A DNA stretch of 64,000 nt from Marinobacter sp. BW6 (lineage in GTDB: Bacteria; Pseudomonadota; Gammaproteobacteria; Pseudomonadales; Oleiphilaceae): assembly GCF_008107725.1 (NCBI RefSeq), contig NZ_VIRN01000064.1, positions 620,001 to 684,000 on the forward strand, read 5' to 3'. Shown here one piece after another: positions 37,370 to 46,771 of this stretch. Numbering within the stretch: position 1 is the stretch's first letter; every line of letters starts with the position of its first letter. A program made the translations under genes and the position numbers. The notes below the pieces were generated by a model. That model ran no database searches. It saw only the letters and a program-made list of their open reading frames with translations, and was not told the DNA's origin.

Positions 37370-38665
37370 TCAGAGGCTGTTCAGCCACTGATCCATCTTG
37401 TCCATGGCCGTGACGAGTCGCGGGCACGCCTGTTTCACGAAGTCGTCGCCCAGTTCCTGTTCGGCATAGTCGCCGCCGGCGAGCGCCAGGGATTCGGCGC
37501 CGTCGAAGTCGACAAAGGCCAGGCGCGCTGCCAGATGATCCGGCACGAAGCCAAAGTCGCTGGCAGGCAGAATAGCCACGCCGGTGCTTTCCAGAAGGGC
37601 CTGACAGAAGGCCTGGCTGGTCTTGATGTCCTTGCTGGCCAGCTGTTCCCGGAACCCCGAGAAGTCCGGGAAGAGGTAGAACGCCCCTTCCGGTTTCTGA
37701 ACCACCGCGCCCATTTCGCTCAGTCGACGATGCATGTACTCGCCAACCACCTTCAGCACCCGGCGGGACTGTTTGAGGTATTCGTCGATGTCGTCACCCC
37801 CGTTGAAAGCCGCGATGGCTGCATGCTGGATGGGGGCGCTGGTTGCCGTGTAGGTTTCACTGGCGATAATCGCCATGGCGTCCTGCAGCGTCCGGAGCTC
37901 CCGGGGGAAGATGAATGTGCCCAGGCGCCAGCCACCGGCGCCGGCCCACTTGCTCAGGCCGGTACTGATGATGGTGCCTTCCGGGTAGTAACGGGCGATG
38001 GATTTGTGCCTGCCTTCAAAATGCACCTCCCCGTAGATCTCATCCGACAGAAGGATAAGTTTGTATTTGCGGGCGACGTTGGCAATGGCCAGCAACTGGT
38101 CGTCAGTGTAGGTACAGCCGGTCGGGTTGGACGGGTAGTTCAGAATCAGGATGCGGGGACGCGAGGGGTCATCGCGACAAATGATGTCGAGTTCCTCGGC
38201 GGTAAGCTGCCAGTTATTCTCGGCGTGGGTTGGCAGCCAGTGCACCGAGCGACCGATTATCCGGGCCTGGGGGGCGTAGGAAACCCAGCTGGGGCGAGGG
38301 ATCAGCAGGTCCCCGTAGTAAGCCAGCTGAAGCATGAACAGCAGCTCCTTGGAGCCCGGGCCGATCAGCACGTCTTCCCAGGTACAGTGCATGCGCTCAC
38401 TTCGGCGGATATAACCTGCAATAGCCTCGCGTAAGCCTTTGAGGCCTTTTACTGGCAGGTAGTCCTTCTCGTGGGCATGCTCCTTGAGAGCGTCCACTAC
38501 GCGATCAGGAACCGGGAAGGGGGATTGTCCCAGCCCGAGTTTGATAATGTCCTTGCCCTCGGATTTGAGCTGGTTGCTCAGCTCATTGATACGAAGGGTG
38601 GCCGAGGGCTGAATGCCCCGAACGTTGAGGTTGATCGCGTAACGGTGGTCGTTTTGGATGTCCAT
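37370..38665 (-). CDS. class I/II pyridoxal-phosphate aminotransferase
   Basis: A 431-residue fold-type I aminotransferase. The PLP lysine is Lys239 in STGLSKWAGAGGWRLG. NYPSNPTG (about 176-183) and SDEIYGEV (207-214) hold the cofactor-binding Asn, Asp and Tyr. The C-terminus is extended by about 30 residues relative to AspC. The amino donor and acceptor cannot be assigned. AGGGAC precedes the ATG. Confidence 0.88.
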   Translation of the reverse strand: MDIQNDHRYAINLNVRGIQPSATLRINELSNQLKSEGKDIIKLGLGQSPFPVPDRVVDALKEHAHEKDYLPVKGLKGLREAIAGYIRRSERMHCTWEDVLIGPGSKELLFMLQLAYYGDLLIPRPSWVSYAPQARIIGRSVHWLPTHAENNWQLTAEELDIICRDDPSRPRILILNYPSNPTGCTYTDDQLLAIANVARKYKLILLSDEIYGEVHFEGRHKSIARYYPEGTIISTGLSKWAGAGGWRLGTFIFPRELRTLQDAMAIIASETYTATSAPIQHAAIAAFNGGDDIDEYLKQSRRVLKVVGEYMHRRLSEMGAVVQKPEGAFYLFPDFSGFREQLASKDIKTSQAFCQALLESTGVAILPASDFGFVPDHLAARLAFVDFDGAESLALAGGDYAEQELGDDFVKQACPRLVTAMDKMDQWLNSL

Positions 38666-38777
38666 TGTCCCTGTCTGTTGGTTGGAAGTGATCCTTCAGT
38701 ATAGAAAACCCAAACATAGCTGTGATGCTGCAGCGGATAAGTGATTGCCGCAGTTGTGAGTCAGACTTTGGTATCGA

Positions 38778-40094
38778 CTAGCGGGATTTGATCCAGACTT
38801 CCACGCGACCATTGCGAGGGCTGCCACTGCCGCCGACCGGCATGTACTGGCCATAACCGGTGTAGGCAACGTCGGGAACGTCCACCTCCTGCAGAGCCTT
38901 GCGGACCGACAGGGCGCGAAGCTCGGAGATCATCTGGGCCCGTAGTTCGTGGCTTTGGGTGTCGGCGAACCCGATCAGTAACAGGTCGTCGGCCGATCGG
39001 CCGTTCTGGATCAGGTACTGCTGAAGTCGTTGCAGGTCCCGGCGGGCCTTGTTATCGAGCTTGGTCCGGCCTTCGGAGAAGCGGAAATTGACTGTCAGGC
39101 GGTGATAGTTGCCGGTCAGGCGGCGAAAGCTCTCGGGGGTCGAGTCGTCGAACTCCGGTTTTACCGCGATGGGGTTCTGTGAGATGAATCCGGACTCGGC
39201 AACCAGCGCCTGGCCCTGCGGGCCAAGGGCAAATTCGATCAGGCCGGCGGCAAGAGGTGGAACGTCGCTCCCGGGTGTGTACATGAACAGACGCCGTGAC
39301 AGCGGGTAATCCTCGCTGGCGACGGTGAGCTGGTTAGGTCGGAGTGCCGGTGCATTGCCTTCCGAGATGGCCAGCAGTTTGCTGTCTCGAACCGAGGCCA
39401 GGCCAGAGAAACCAATGCCTGAGGGATCCCGGCTAACGTCATCCGATAGCTGATCGTTGGATTCGTAGCGTTTGACGTTGCTGCCGAGTTCCAGCTGTTT
39501 CCCCAGGACCAGGGATTTGAAAGTGTCCCAGGTTCCGGAACGGTCATCCCTGGCGTAAAGGTGGATCGACCGGTCCGGTCCGCCCAGCTCGGACCAGTTA
39601 CGGATCTGGCCAGCGAATACCCGGCCCAGGGTTTCAATGTTCATTGTGCTTACAGGGTTGGACGGGTGTACCAGAATGGCCAGCCCATCAATCGCAATGA
39701 CGTGCTCGCTCTCCGGCGCCGTGAGGTCCGCCCGGACCCGGAATTGTTCTGCCTCCCGCGGCTTTACCGGGCGGGAAGAGGCCCAGATGTCAGCCTGGCC
39801 GGAGGCCAGCGCCTTGAAGCCGGTGCTTGATCCGTGAGCCGCAACCAGCACCTCCCTCGCCAGTTTGTTCGCTGGCGCTTGCAGGACCTGTTCGTTCTCC
39901 ACGCCTGTGCCCCTGGATGCAACTTGCTCGTCGCCATGTTCGGCCAGGTAACCGGTAACCAGCATTGGGGCCAGGGTAGCGCCGACGGTATTGGAACCGT
40001 GAATTTCCAGATTATAGGCCTGGGCCTGAAACGCCAGAACGGCCGGCAGTAGCAATCCCGATAGTGTGACAGTCATCCGTGTGAGTCGCGGCAT
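38778..40094 (-). CDS. PstS-like phosphate-binding domain fused to OmpA C-terminal domain
   Basis: A 438-residue exported protein with a signal peptide of about 26 residues (ending AFQAQA). A PstS-like binding domain follows (IHGSNTVGATLAPML, SSTGFKALASGQADIWASSRPVK, DDRSGTWDTFKSLVLG). A C-terminal OmpA-like peptidoglycan-binding domain starts at about residue 320 (FSEGRTKLDNKARRDLQRL, LIGFADTQ). The arrangement suggests a wall-anchored periplasmic anion binder or sensor. No pst permease genes are adjacent. The ATG at 40094 is preferred; the longer frame starts at TTG and hides the signal peptide. Confidence 0.85.
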   Translation of the reverse strand: MPRLTRMTVTLSGLLLPAVLAFQAQAYNLEIHGSNTVGATLAPMLVTGYLAEHGDEQVASRGTGVENEQVLQAPANKLAREVLVAAHGSSTGFKALASGQADIWASSRPVKPREAEQFRVRADLTAPESEHVIAIDGLAILVHPSNPVSTMNIETLGRVFAGQIRNWSELGGPDRSIHLYARDDRSGTWDTFKSLVLGKQLELGSNVKRYESNDQLSDDVSRDPSGIGFSGLASVRDSKLLAISEGNAPALRPNQLTVASEDYPLSRRLFMYTPGSDVPPLAAGLIEFALGPQGQALVAESGFISQNPIAVKPEFDDSTPESFRRLTGNYHRLTVNFRFSEGRTKLDNKARRDLQRLQQYLIQNGRSADDLLLIGFADTQSHELRAQMISELRALSVRKALQEVDVPDVAYTGYGQYMPVGGSGSPRNGRVEVWIKSR

Positions 40095-40305
40095 TTTTAG
40101 AAAAACCTTTACCAGACAGGTAATTGAGAGCCGAGAAGGATGATTCAAAAATATGACAATTGTGTTTCATCGGCTGCGCACCATGGGGTCGGCTCAGTGG
40201 AATCTGTAAAAAAGTGTTAAGCAGTCCGCGGAGTGCAAGGCTCGGCTGGCCTATAGTGATAGCTCCGCCGTAACAAAAATAAACACAGCGGGTAGAGGCT
40301 AATCC

Positions 40306-40965
40306 ATGGATGCCATCACATCAGAATCGGGACAGCCTGTTGCTTGTCCCAATCGGCCGCTAGCCCTGAAAAAGGTGTTGCTGGTTGATGACCATGCCCT
40401 GTTTTCCCAGGGGTTGGCGGGTCTTATCCGGCAGGAGGGGTTGGCCGAATCCGTTATCACGACCAGCACCGTTCAGCTTGCCTCCAGTCTTTTGGCCCGC
40501 CAGGACGATTTTCAGCTTGTCCTGCTCGATATTGCTCTTCAGGGTGAGACGGGGCTGGCCTTGTTACCAAGGTTGGCACGCTACCGGAAACCACCCCCGG
40601 TGGTGATTATTTCCAGCAGCGAAGACGAGGCGACGGTGCGGGCGGCACGGGCTGCCGGTGCCAGTGGCTTTCTGGCGAAATCCGCCGGGCGGTCGGCATT
40701 GGTGAGTATGGTTCGGTCTGTCAGTCGTGGCGAGGGTTATTTCCCGGGCGGTGATCAACGGGTAGCGCCGGATCTGTTGTTAACACCGAGGCAAATGGAC
40801 GTCCTCCTGCTACTGGCGCAGGGCTTTCCCAATAAACGCATCTGCCAGAGTCTGAATCTGACCGAACACACGGTGAAAACCCATCTCAAGGCGATCTTCA
40901 CCCAGCTTGGTGTTCACAACCGGACAGAGTGCGTGAATCTGGCTCGGGCCCGCGGGTGGTTGTGA
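40306..40965 (+). CDS. NarL/LuxR-type response regulator
   Basis: A 219-residue two-component regulator. The receiver domain (about 22-140) has Asp28-Asp29, phosphoacceptor Asp75 (VLLDIAL) and Lys in LAKSA. The LuxR-type helix-turn-helix fills residues 155-215 (LTPRQMDVLLLLAQGFPNKRICQSLNLTEHTVKTHLKAIF). Its 3' end overlaps the convergent sensor kinase by 68 bases, and that kinase is the likely partner. It is divergent from the PstS-OmpA gene, a possible target. Confidence 0.92.
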   Translation: MDAITSESGQPVACPNRPLALKKVLLVDDHALFSQGLAGLIRQEGLAESVITTSTVQLASSLLARQDDFQLVLLDIALQGETGLALLPRLARYRKPPPVVIISSSEDEATVRAARAAGASGFLAKSAGRSALVSMVRSVSRGEGYFPGGDQRVAPDLLLTPRQMDVLLLLAQGFPNKRICQSLNLTEHTVKTHLKAIFTQLGVHNRTECVNLARARGWL

Positions 40966-42292
40966 CGGCCGATGGTAAACGTACCCAGAACACCGAACCC
41001 TGGCCCGGCTCAGTTTCTACGCCACAGGTTCCCCGCATCAGGGCAACGAATTCCCGAACAATAGTCAGGCCCAGACCCAGGCCCGGGTAATCAGTTTGGC
41101 CCTGTCCTCTGACGTAAGGTGAGAACAGGGTATCGTTCAGCTCGTCTGGCAGGCCAATGCCGTTATCCGAGACCTCCAGCAGCACCTGAGTGTCCAGACC
41201 TTGCGCAGACAGGTTAATGGTACTGCCACCGCTGTGTTGCACTGCATTGAACACAAGATTTTGAAGCACACGGGACAGCAGGGAAGGATCGGCCATGACC
41301 CGGAGGTTGCCTGCGCTGTGATCAATCTCGACGTTTACCTCACTGGTGACAACAGAATCAGCCAGTAGATCGCCGATATCCCGGAAAATCGTCGCCAGTG
41401 GCGTGGGGCGGATATCGGCCTGTATCATGCCCTCGTTCAGTCTGGCGCTGTCGAAGACGGTGCCCAGCAGGCGGCGAAGGTGTCGGATCATGTCCTTTAA
41501 CTGCCTGGTGGCGGAGTTTGCCCCTGAGCCGCCTTTGCCCGGCGTCAAGCTTTCGAGCGTTATGTCGATCACGTTCAGAGGCTGGCGCAGGTCATGGCTG
41601 GCTGCCGTAATCAGTTCGGTTTTTCGTCGGCTTTCGTCACGGGCCGCCTGGTGCATTCGATTCAGTAACTGGCGGTCCAGAAAGTGCGCACGGTGGCGGT
41701 ATTCGCTGGTCCAGGCGCCTACCATGCCGATGACGTTGGCTGTCGTCAGAAAGAACAGATTAGTTGCAATGGCAGAGCCGGACATTCCGCTCCAGAGCTC
41801 TGTCAGCAGGTAGCTGATCACCAGCACCAGTGAGACCATGGACGCGCTGAAAAATGGCAGCCCCATGGCGAAGTATCCGAACATAAGCATCAGGATCATG
41901 CCCTCGTAGGGCAGTGGAAACGCAATTTGCCGCGCTGCCGCGATGATCGCCACAACGCTTAGACCACCGAGGAGATAGGCGAGCGTATAGATGCGTTCAA
42001 AGGTACTGTCGGAGGGAACCGTACGGTGGGCGAGCCAGACCACTACGGCAATGACCGGGCAGGTGATGGCGAGCCGGATGGATACCGTGATGGTTGCCAG
42101 CTCGGGCGGCAGGGTCAGCGCGTCCATAATCGCGTAGATCAAAAACAGGATCAGCCCGGCCACCGAAACCGGTCGGGCCCTTTGTCGTATCAGGCTGGCC
42201 CGGGATTGCCGGTAGGCTTCTTCTAGGACCGGAGCGAAACGCAGGTTGCGGAACCCGGTTGCCTGCTGCTGTCTGATCTGCTCGGTCGTCAT
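40898..42292 (-). CDS. membrane sensor histidine kinase
   Basis: A 464-residue kinase. About six hydrophobic helices (residues 42-195) with short loops form the sensor, with no large periplasmic domain. A coiled linker leads to the HisKA domain with His233 (AASHDLRQP) and a HATPase_c domain (NLVFNAVQHSGG, DNGIGLP, GLGLGLTIVREF). Signals read inside or at the membrane are likely. The last 22 residues are encoded opposite the end of the response regulator gene; this tail is poorly conserved in kinases in general. Confidence 0.9.
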   Translation of the reverse strand: MTTEQIRQQQATGFRNLRFAPVLEEAYRQSRASLIRQRARPVSVAGLILFLIYAIMDALTLPPELATITVSIRLAITCPVIAVVVWLAHRTVPSDSTFERIYTLAYLLGGLSVVAIIAAARQIAFPLPYEGMILMLMFGYFAMGLPFFSASMVSLVLVISYLLTELWSGMSGSAIATNLFFLTTANVIGMVGAWTSEYRHRAHFLDRQLLNRMHQAARDESRRKTELITAASHDLRQPLNVIDITLESLTPGKGGSGANSATRQLKDMIRHLRRLLGTVFDSARLNEGMIQADIRPTPLATIFRDIGDLLADSVVTSEVNVEIDHSAGNLRVMADPSLLSRVLQNLVFNAVQHSGGSTINLSAQGLDTQVLLEVSDNGIGLPDELNDTLFSPYVRGQGQTDYPGLGLGLTIVREFVALMRGTCGVETEPGQGSVFWVRLPSAVTTTRGPEPDSRTLSGCEHQAG

Positions 42293-42370
42293 GGCCGTGT
42301 CCAGTGTCGGGCAAGTCTCTGGATTGTAGCTGGCTCATCCCGAGTCGTCGGGAACCCGAGCACATTCTGG

Positions 42371-43474
42371 TCAGCCGTTGCCCAGCATTTTCAGTCGTGC
42401 CCAGATCCTGTCCTGTTCCTCGGGGAAATGTCGCTCCAATAGCGCTTCCCGCTGCTTCTCCAGATCGGCCTCTGCCAGGCCTGATGAGCCTTCGCGGTCC
42501 ATCGCTTCCCGGAAGTCCTGAAAACGCTGGTCAAAACCTTCCCGCTGCTTCAGATAACCGACGACGCTTTCGACGCCTTCCTGATTCACGCCCAGTTCCG
42601 CAAGCTGCCGTCCGGCTGCCTCTGGAGAAGAAGCAGACTCAATAGCAGCTGTCCGGGCCTGTTGCTGTTGGCTGCTGGCATGAAGGTGTTGTTCGGTTGC
42701 CCTCAGTTGTGCCGGAAGCTGGTTGCGGTGCCATTGAACGAGAGCCTGTTTGCCCTGTTCGCTCAGGTCCGTGCGCTGCTGAATGGCAAGGGTTGCAAGA
42801 GTATATTCGCTGTAGGCTTCTTCGAGTCCGAAGAAGGCCTGGTGCGCATCGGAGCTGAAGGTGGTCGCACGCAGCTGTTTCAGCTGTGTCAGGGCATCGC
42901 CCAGGGCTGCCAGTTGATAGCCGGGATCGCCTGCCCTGGCAGGGTCAAGGCGCGTTTGCATGACCTGCAGTGACGCCTGCTTATAGGCCAGGTACTCATC
43001 AAGCAAAGCCAGCGCCTGGTCAGAAGCGGGCTGAGGTAGGTGGTTCCGGGCCATTGCCTCGATCTGTTGAATGGCGGTTTCCGGAGACACTTCGCCTACC
43101 GTACTGAGGAAGTAATCGAAGAAGTCCCGAACCTGGAGGTTGATAATCAAGTCACCGCTGGCATCGGCTGTCAGTGCTCCGTCGATTTCCGTGCCAGAAA
43201 GGGAGGCTGCAAACGGTTGTGGTCCGAGTGACTCCGGCGTTTTTGCTTGCTCCGGCCCTTGAGTACCGTTGTCGGCGGCCAGTTTAGCGCTGGATTCGGT
43301 CGGCTGTGTCGGAGAATTCTCCAGGGTGGCCGACTGCGTTGGCTTTGAAACCGCCATTTTGGCGTCTGTCTGGGGTGTTCCGACAAGGCCGTACCAGAGA
43401 CCACTGCCGGCCAGAATGGCCGACAGGGCGCTGGGAAACAGCCATCGACGGGTTTCGATGGATGTCCGTTTCAT
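42371..43474 (-). CDS. lipase-specific foldase (lipase secretion chaperone)
   Basis: Steric chaperone (LifO/LipB) that folds the adjacent lipase in the periplasm before type II secretion. The 367-residue protein has an N-terminal membrane anchor (about 11-31), a variable Pro/Ala/Gln-rich linker to about residue 90, and the foldase motif RDFFDYFLSTVGE starting at Arg116 (family RxxFDY). A long helical body follows. The ATG at 43474 has GAGGTGA upstream and lies 7 bases behind the lipase stop. Confidence 0.93.
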   Translation of the reverse strand: MKRTSIETRRWLFPSALSAILAGSGLWYGLVGTPQTDAKMAVSKPTQSATLENSPTQPTESSAKLAADNGTQGPEQAKTPESLGPQPFAASLSGTEIDGALTADASGDLIINLQVRDFFDYFLSTVGEVSPETAIQQIEAMARNHLPQPASDQALALLDEYLAYKQASLQVMQTRLDPARAGDPGYQLAALGDALTQLKQLRATTFSSDAHQAFFGLEEAYSEYTLATLAIQQRTDLSEQGKQALVQWHRNQLPAQLRATEQHLHASSQQQQARTAAIESASSPEAAGRQLAELGVNQEGVESVVGYLKQREGFDQRFQDFREAMDREGSSGLAEADLEKQREALLERHFPEEQDRIWARLKMLGNG

Positions 43475-43481
43475 GGTCACC

Positions 43482-44408
43482 TCAAAGCCCGCGATTCTTA
43501 AGCCGATTGGCCTGGGTGCGGTAAAGGGTGATCGGGTTGGTCCAGAGGGAGCGGGCACCCAGGAGGTGGTTGATGGCATCCACATGGTTCATGTCGTAGT
43601 GGGTGCCGATCACCCGGCCCATCATGGTGGAGCAGACGCCCACAAGGCCGTCGTTGGGCTCGCTGCCGAAGGCCAGGGCGGTAACGCCCAGGAACGGATC
43701 GGTGATGTCGAAAACATTGGTCCACACGCCCCGTCCGGTCCAGGAGAAGAATTTGATGCGGTTACCGTTGATCCAAACGTCCTCGCTGGTGCCGGCGCAG
43801 CTATTCCGGTTCACCCCCTTCCAGCCCAGGGCATCATTCAGGCTTGTGGTGCCGGGTGTGGTCAGGGTTTCCAGCGCTGCCAGCCCGTTCTGAGGGTTGT
43901 CCGCTCCGGACAAGGCATTGACCAGATCACCCAGAGCGTTGGCGATGGCATTGGCGCCGCCCTCAACATAGCTACCCGGGGGCAGGATCCCTCGGACTAC
44001 GTCGGCCACTTTGGAGCCTTTGTTGACGCCGTCGATGGAGGTGATTGAGGCAATCCGGTGGGGGATCAGGGCAGCAGTCACCCGGGAGGTAGGCGCTCCC
44101 TGGCTGTGGGCCATCAGGTTGACTTTGGAATGGCCGAGACTGTTGACGTAGTTCGCCAGTTGCTGGCCCCGCTGCTCACTGCTGTTGACGAAGGAAACGC
44201 TGGCGGAATAGACCCGTGCGCCACTGCGCTCGAGATTCCATGGGATGGTGTGGAAGTAGTTTACGAGGCCGCCAATGGTGTTGAACCCCGTGACACCGTG
44301 AACCAGCACAATCGGATGGCGGGTCTGGGTATAGCCGGCGTGAGTGAAGAACGAGGCGGACAGCAAGGCCAGCCCCAGCAGAATTGCTGTGGTAAATCGA
44401 ATACGCAT
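43482..44408 (-). CDS. secreted triacylglycerol lipase, family I.1
   Basis: A 308-residue secreted lipase with signal peptide (to about residue 24). HPIVLVHGVTGF gives the oxyanion hole. The nucleophile is Ser102 in AHSQGA, with acid Asp253 (EPNDGLVG) and His275 (MNHVDAINH). Cys204 and Cys259 correspond to the single disulfide of Pseudomonas family I lipases. The usual nucleophile elbow GHSxG has Ala in place of its first Gly. It needs the foldase encoded 7 bases downstream. Confidence 0.94.
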   Translation of the reverse strand: MRIRFTTAILLGLALLSASFFTHAGYTQTRHPIVLVHGVTGFNTIGGLVNYFHTIPWNLERSGARVYSASVSFVNSSEQRGQQLANYVNSLGHSKVNLMAHSQGAPTSRVTAALIPHRIASITSIDGVNKGSKVADVVRGILPPGSYVEGGANAIANALGDLVNALSGADNPQNGLAALETLTTPGTTSLNDALGWKGVNRNSCAGTSEDVWINGNRIKFFSWTGRGVWTNVFDITDPFLGVTALAFGSEPNDGLVGVCSTMMGRVIGTHYDMNHVDAINHLLGARSLWTNPITLYRTQANRLKNRGL

Positions 44409-44537
44409 GTTTGACTCCTGTTGTTTTTGTTGACGGCTACATCAGGCAGCCGACGGTCGTCGATGCGTTGTCGATTATTGGTTCGAAAGGCGTGATCAGG
44501 AATCGCCCAAATGGGTGAGGACAGGGAGGCTGCGTAT

Positions 44538-44852
44538 TCAGGAAAACCGGTGGGGTTCCAGTTCCATGTGCTGGATGCGTTGGCCCAGCATGATGATGCG
44601 ACCGGTGTAGCGCTCTTCACCGGTAGACGTGAAATCGAACAGGAACCGGCGCCATACGCGGATCCGGCCCTGATCGTCGCGTTTGAACCAGAGGCCACGG
44701 AGGAATACGGCATCATCCAGCAGCATCACGTCCATGCTTTTGCAGTAGCGGCGCGCGGCCTGAAGCACGAAATCCTTGATGGCTTTGGCGCGCCACCAAT
44801 ACCAGACAGCGAATCCGGCCACGAACAGCCAGAAGAGGGTTCCAAGAGTCAC
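44538..44852 (-). CDS. DUF3301 family protein
   Basis: A 104-residue protein with one N-terminal membrane helix (LGTLFWLFVAGFAVWYWWRAK) followed by a small basic/aromatic cytoplasmic domain (FLRGLWFKRDDQGRIRVWRRFLFDFTSTGEERYTG). It matches the DUF3301 family of gammaproteobacteria; function unknown. Start GTG with GGAAGA upstream. It lies between the lipase and chemoreceptor genes on the same strand. Confidence 0.88.
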   Translation of the reverse strand: MTLGTLFWLFVAGFAVWYWWRAKAIKDFVLQAARRYCKSMDVMLLDDAVFLRGLWFKRDDQGRIRVWRRFLFDFTSTGEERYTGRIIMLGQRIQHMELEPHRFS

Positions 44853-44902
44853 GGTTTCGGCGATCTTCCACGGTTGGTCAGAGGGTTGATCGCCAGCCTA
44901 CC

Positions 44903-46534
44903 TTATTGTGTCGGCTCGGGGAATCGTTGACGGTTCTCTGGCACCGGCGCCGGTAACAGTCGATCACACAGCATTTGCAGGAAATGACTGGTCAGCAACT
45001 GGGCCTGATCCACGTTATTGCCGAGGTGTTCCGATTCTTCACGGGCGTTTTCGCTGCTCTGGACCGAGCGGTTGCCGAGCTCCAGAAGCCGTGCTGCCTG
45101 GCGCTCCACCTGAACGCTCAGTGCGGCCTGTTGCTCGGTCGCGCCGGCCACCTCATGGGTGCAAGAGGCAATGACATCGACATCCCTGAGGGTTGCCTCC
45201 AGAGTTTCGCTGGCTTCACTGGCGATTCCGGCGGTTTGCTGACAGCAGTGGGCGCCGTTGTTGATCACCTCAACCACTTCCCGGGTCTCGGTTTGCAAGG
45301 CGCCGATCATCTCATCAATCTTGCGGGTCGATTCGTGGGTTCTCTGGGCAAGTCCCCGCACCTCATCGGCGACCACGGCGAATCCGCGGCCCGAGTCGCC
45401 AGCCCGGGCGGCTTCGATGGCGGCATTCAGAGCCAGCAGGTTGGTCTGCTCCGCGATATCCGATATCACGTCCAGAACCATCCCGATCGCATCACTCTTC
45501 TCAGACAGCGCCTGCATGCGTTCGTTGGCGACGGACAACTGGTCCCTGAGCTCCGACAATGACTTGTTCATGGACGTCATCTGGCCGCGACACTGGCCGG
45601 CTGACTGGCGTGCATCGTCTGTTGCCTCGTGGGTACGGGCGGTCAGTTCACTGACCCGGCGAACGCTTTCCGCCAGTTCCTCGAAAGCCCGGGTTATGTC
45701 CTTGATGTCATCCTGTTGGTTGCGGATGCTGGCGACCGAGTTTGCGACCCATTCCACGGTTCGCTGTTTTCGGCCATGGAGTGTGCCGACATTGGCGTGC
45801 ATGCGGGCGGAGACCGCCCTAAGGACCGCGTCGCGCTTCTGACGATCGAATTCGATCCAGGCTCCTTCATCCCGACGGCCGGTATAGACCCAGGGCATGG
45901 CTGGGTGAGCTTCGCAGCAGGCTGCTCTGGCGTTGCGCATCATTGGCAGGGTCAGCCAGAAAAGTACCGCAAACACCGAGAGCACCAGACCCTCCAAAAC
46001 CAGCAGGTGGGGCAGAGTCAGCTCAGAGAGGCCGAACCCTAGAATAGCGGCTGCCAGAATTCCATAGAGGCAGCCGAGTTTCAGTGACAGCGGTGGGCTG
46101 ATCGCCAGGTACCGCCTGGGCACTTTGCCCTGATTCCAGGCCCCGTACAGTTTCTCCGCCCGGGCAACCTGATCGGGTCGGGGAAGGGTGCGAACCGATT
46201 GGAATTCAACAATCTCTCCATCTTTGCGTATTGGCGTTACGAAGGCGTCCACCCAGTAATGATCGCCATTCTTACAGCGGTTCTTCACGATGCCGCGCCA
46301 GGATTCGCCGGATTTTATGGTTTGCCAAAGGTTCTCGAAGGCTCCCGATGGCATGTCGGGATGCCGAATCAGGTTGTGAGGCTGGCCGACCAGTTCGTCA
46401 ATCGAATAGCCAGCCACTTCGGCAAATTCTTCATTGGCGGCGGTGATCTTGCCCCGGAGGTCGGTGGTGGTAATCAGGTGATAGTGTTCTGGGTATCCCC
46501 GTTCTTTTTGGCTGACGGGTTCGTTGATTCTCAT
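44903..46534 (-). CDS. Aer-like methyl-accepting chemotaxis protein with N-terminal PAS domain
   Basis: A 543-residue receptor. Residues about 18-115 form a PAS domain of the Aer type ([31 protein letters not shown]), which binds FAD in E. coli Aer and senses redox state. Two hydrophobic helices (about 148-195) anchor it without a large periplasmic loop. The signalling domain has the hairpin tip [28 protein letters not shown] stands before the ATG. Probably mediates energy taxis through CheA/CheW. Confidence 0.92.
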   Translation of the reverse strand: MRINEPVSQKERGYPEHYHLITTTDLRGKITAANEEFAEVAGYSIDELVGQPHNLIRHPDMPSGAFENLWQTIKSGESWRGIVKNRCKNGDHYWVDAFVTPIRKDGEIVEFQSVRTLPRPDQVARAEKLYGAWNQGKVPRRYLAISPPLSLKLGCLYGILAAAILGFGLSELTLPHLLVLEGLVLSVFAVLFWLTLPMMRNARAACCEAHPAMPWVYTGRRDEGAWIEFDRQKRDAVLRAVSARMHANVGTLHGRKQRTVEWVANSVASIRNQQDDIKDITRAFEELAESVRRVSELTARTHEATDDARQSAGQCRGQMTSMNKSLSELRDQLSVANERMQALSEKSDAIGMVLDVISDIAEQTNLLALNAAIEAARAGDSGRGFAVVADEVRGLAQRTHESTRKIDEMIGALQTETREVVEVINNGAHCCQQTAGIASEASETLEATLRDVDVIASCTHEVAGATEQQAALSVQVERQAARLLELGNRSVQSSENAREESEHLGNNVDQAQLLTSHFLQMLCDRLLPAPVPENRQRFPEPTQ

Positions 46535-46673
46535 GAAGTGTCCTTGCCTCTGTAGCGGTGGTTATCGCGTTGACCAACTATCGACTGCCTTGAGTCTGTT
46601 CGATATCCGGTTATTGCAATAATTGAACGTTTCTTCACTTTTTCTTGTGCTTTGGTCGTAACAATCGTGGTTT

Positions 46674-46688
46674 TGCAATATGTGGCTA
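46674..46688 (+). promoter_or_regulatory. XylS-type half-site upstream of the GGDEF-EAL gene
   Basis: TGCA-N6-GGCTA matches the XylS half-site TGCAN6GGNTA. With flanks (46671-46689) it agrees at 16 of 19 positions with the sequence at 48478-48496 in front of the AraC/XylS-type gene. It lies 84 bases before the GGDEF-EAL start. Binding by that regulator is inferred. Confidence 0.45.
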
Positions 46689-46771
46689 GGTTGGCGACAG
46701 ATACTGCTTATGCTGGTGACTGGAGCTGGTGGGACCAGATTCAGGGGCTGCTGAAAAGGAGTGAGCAGTGC

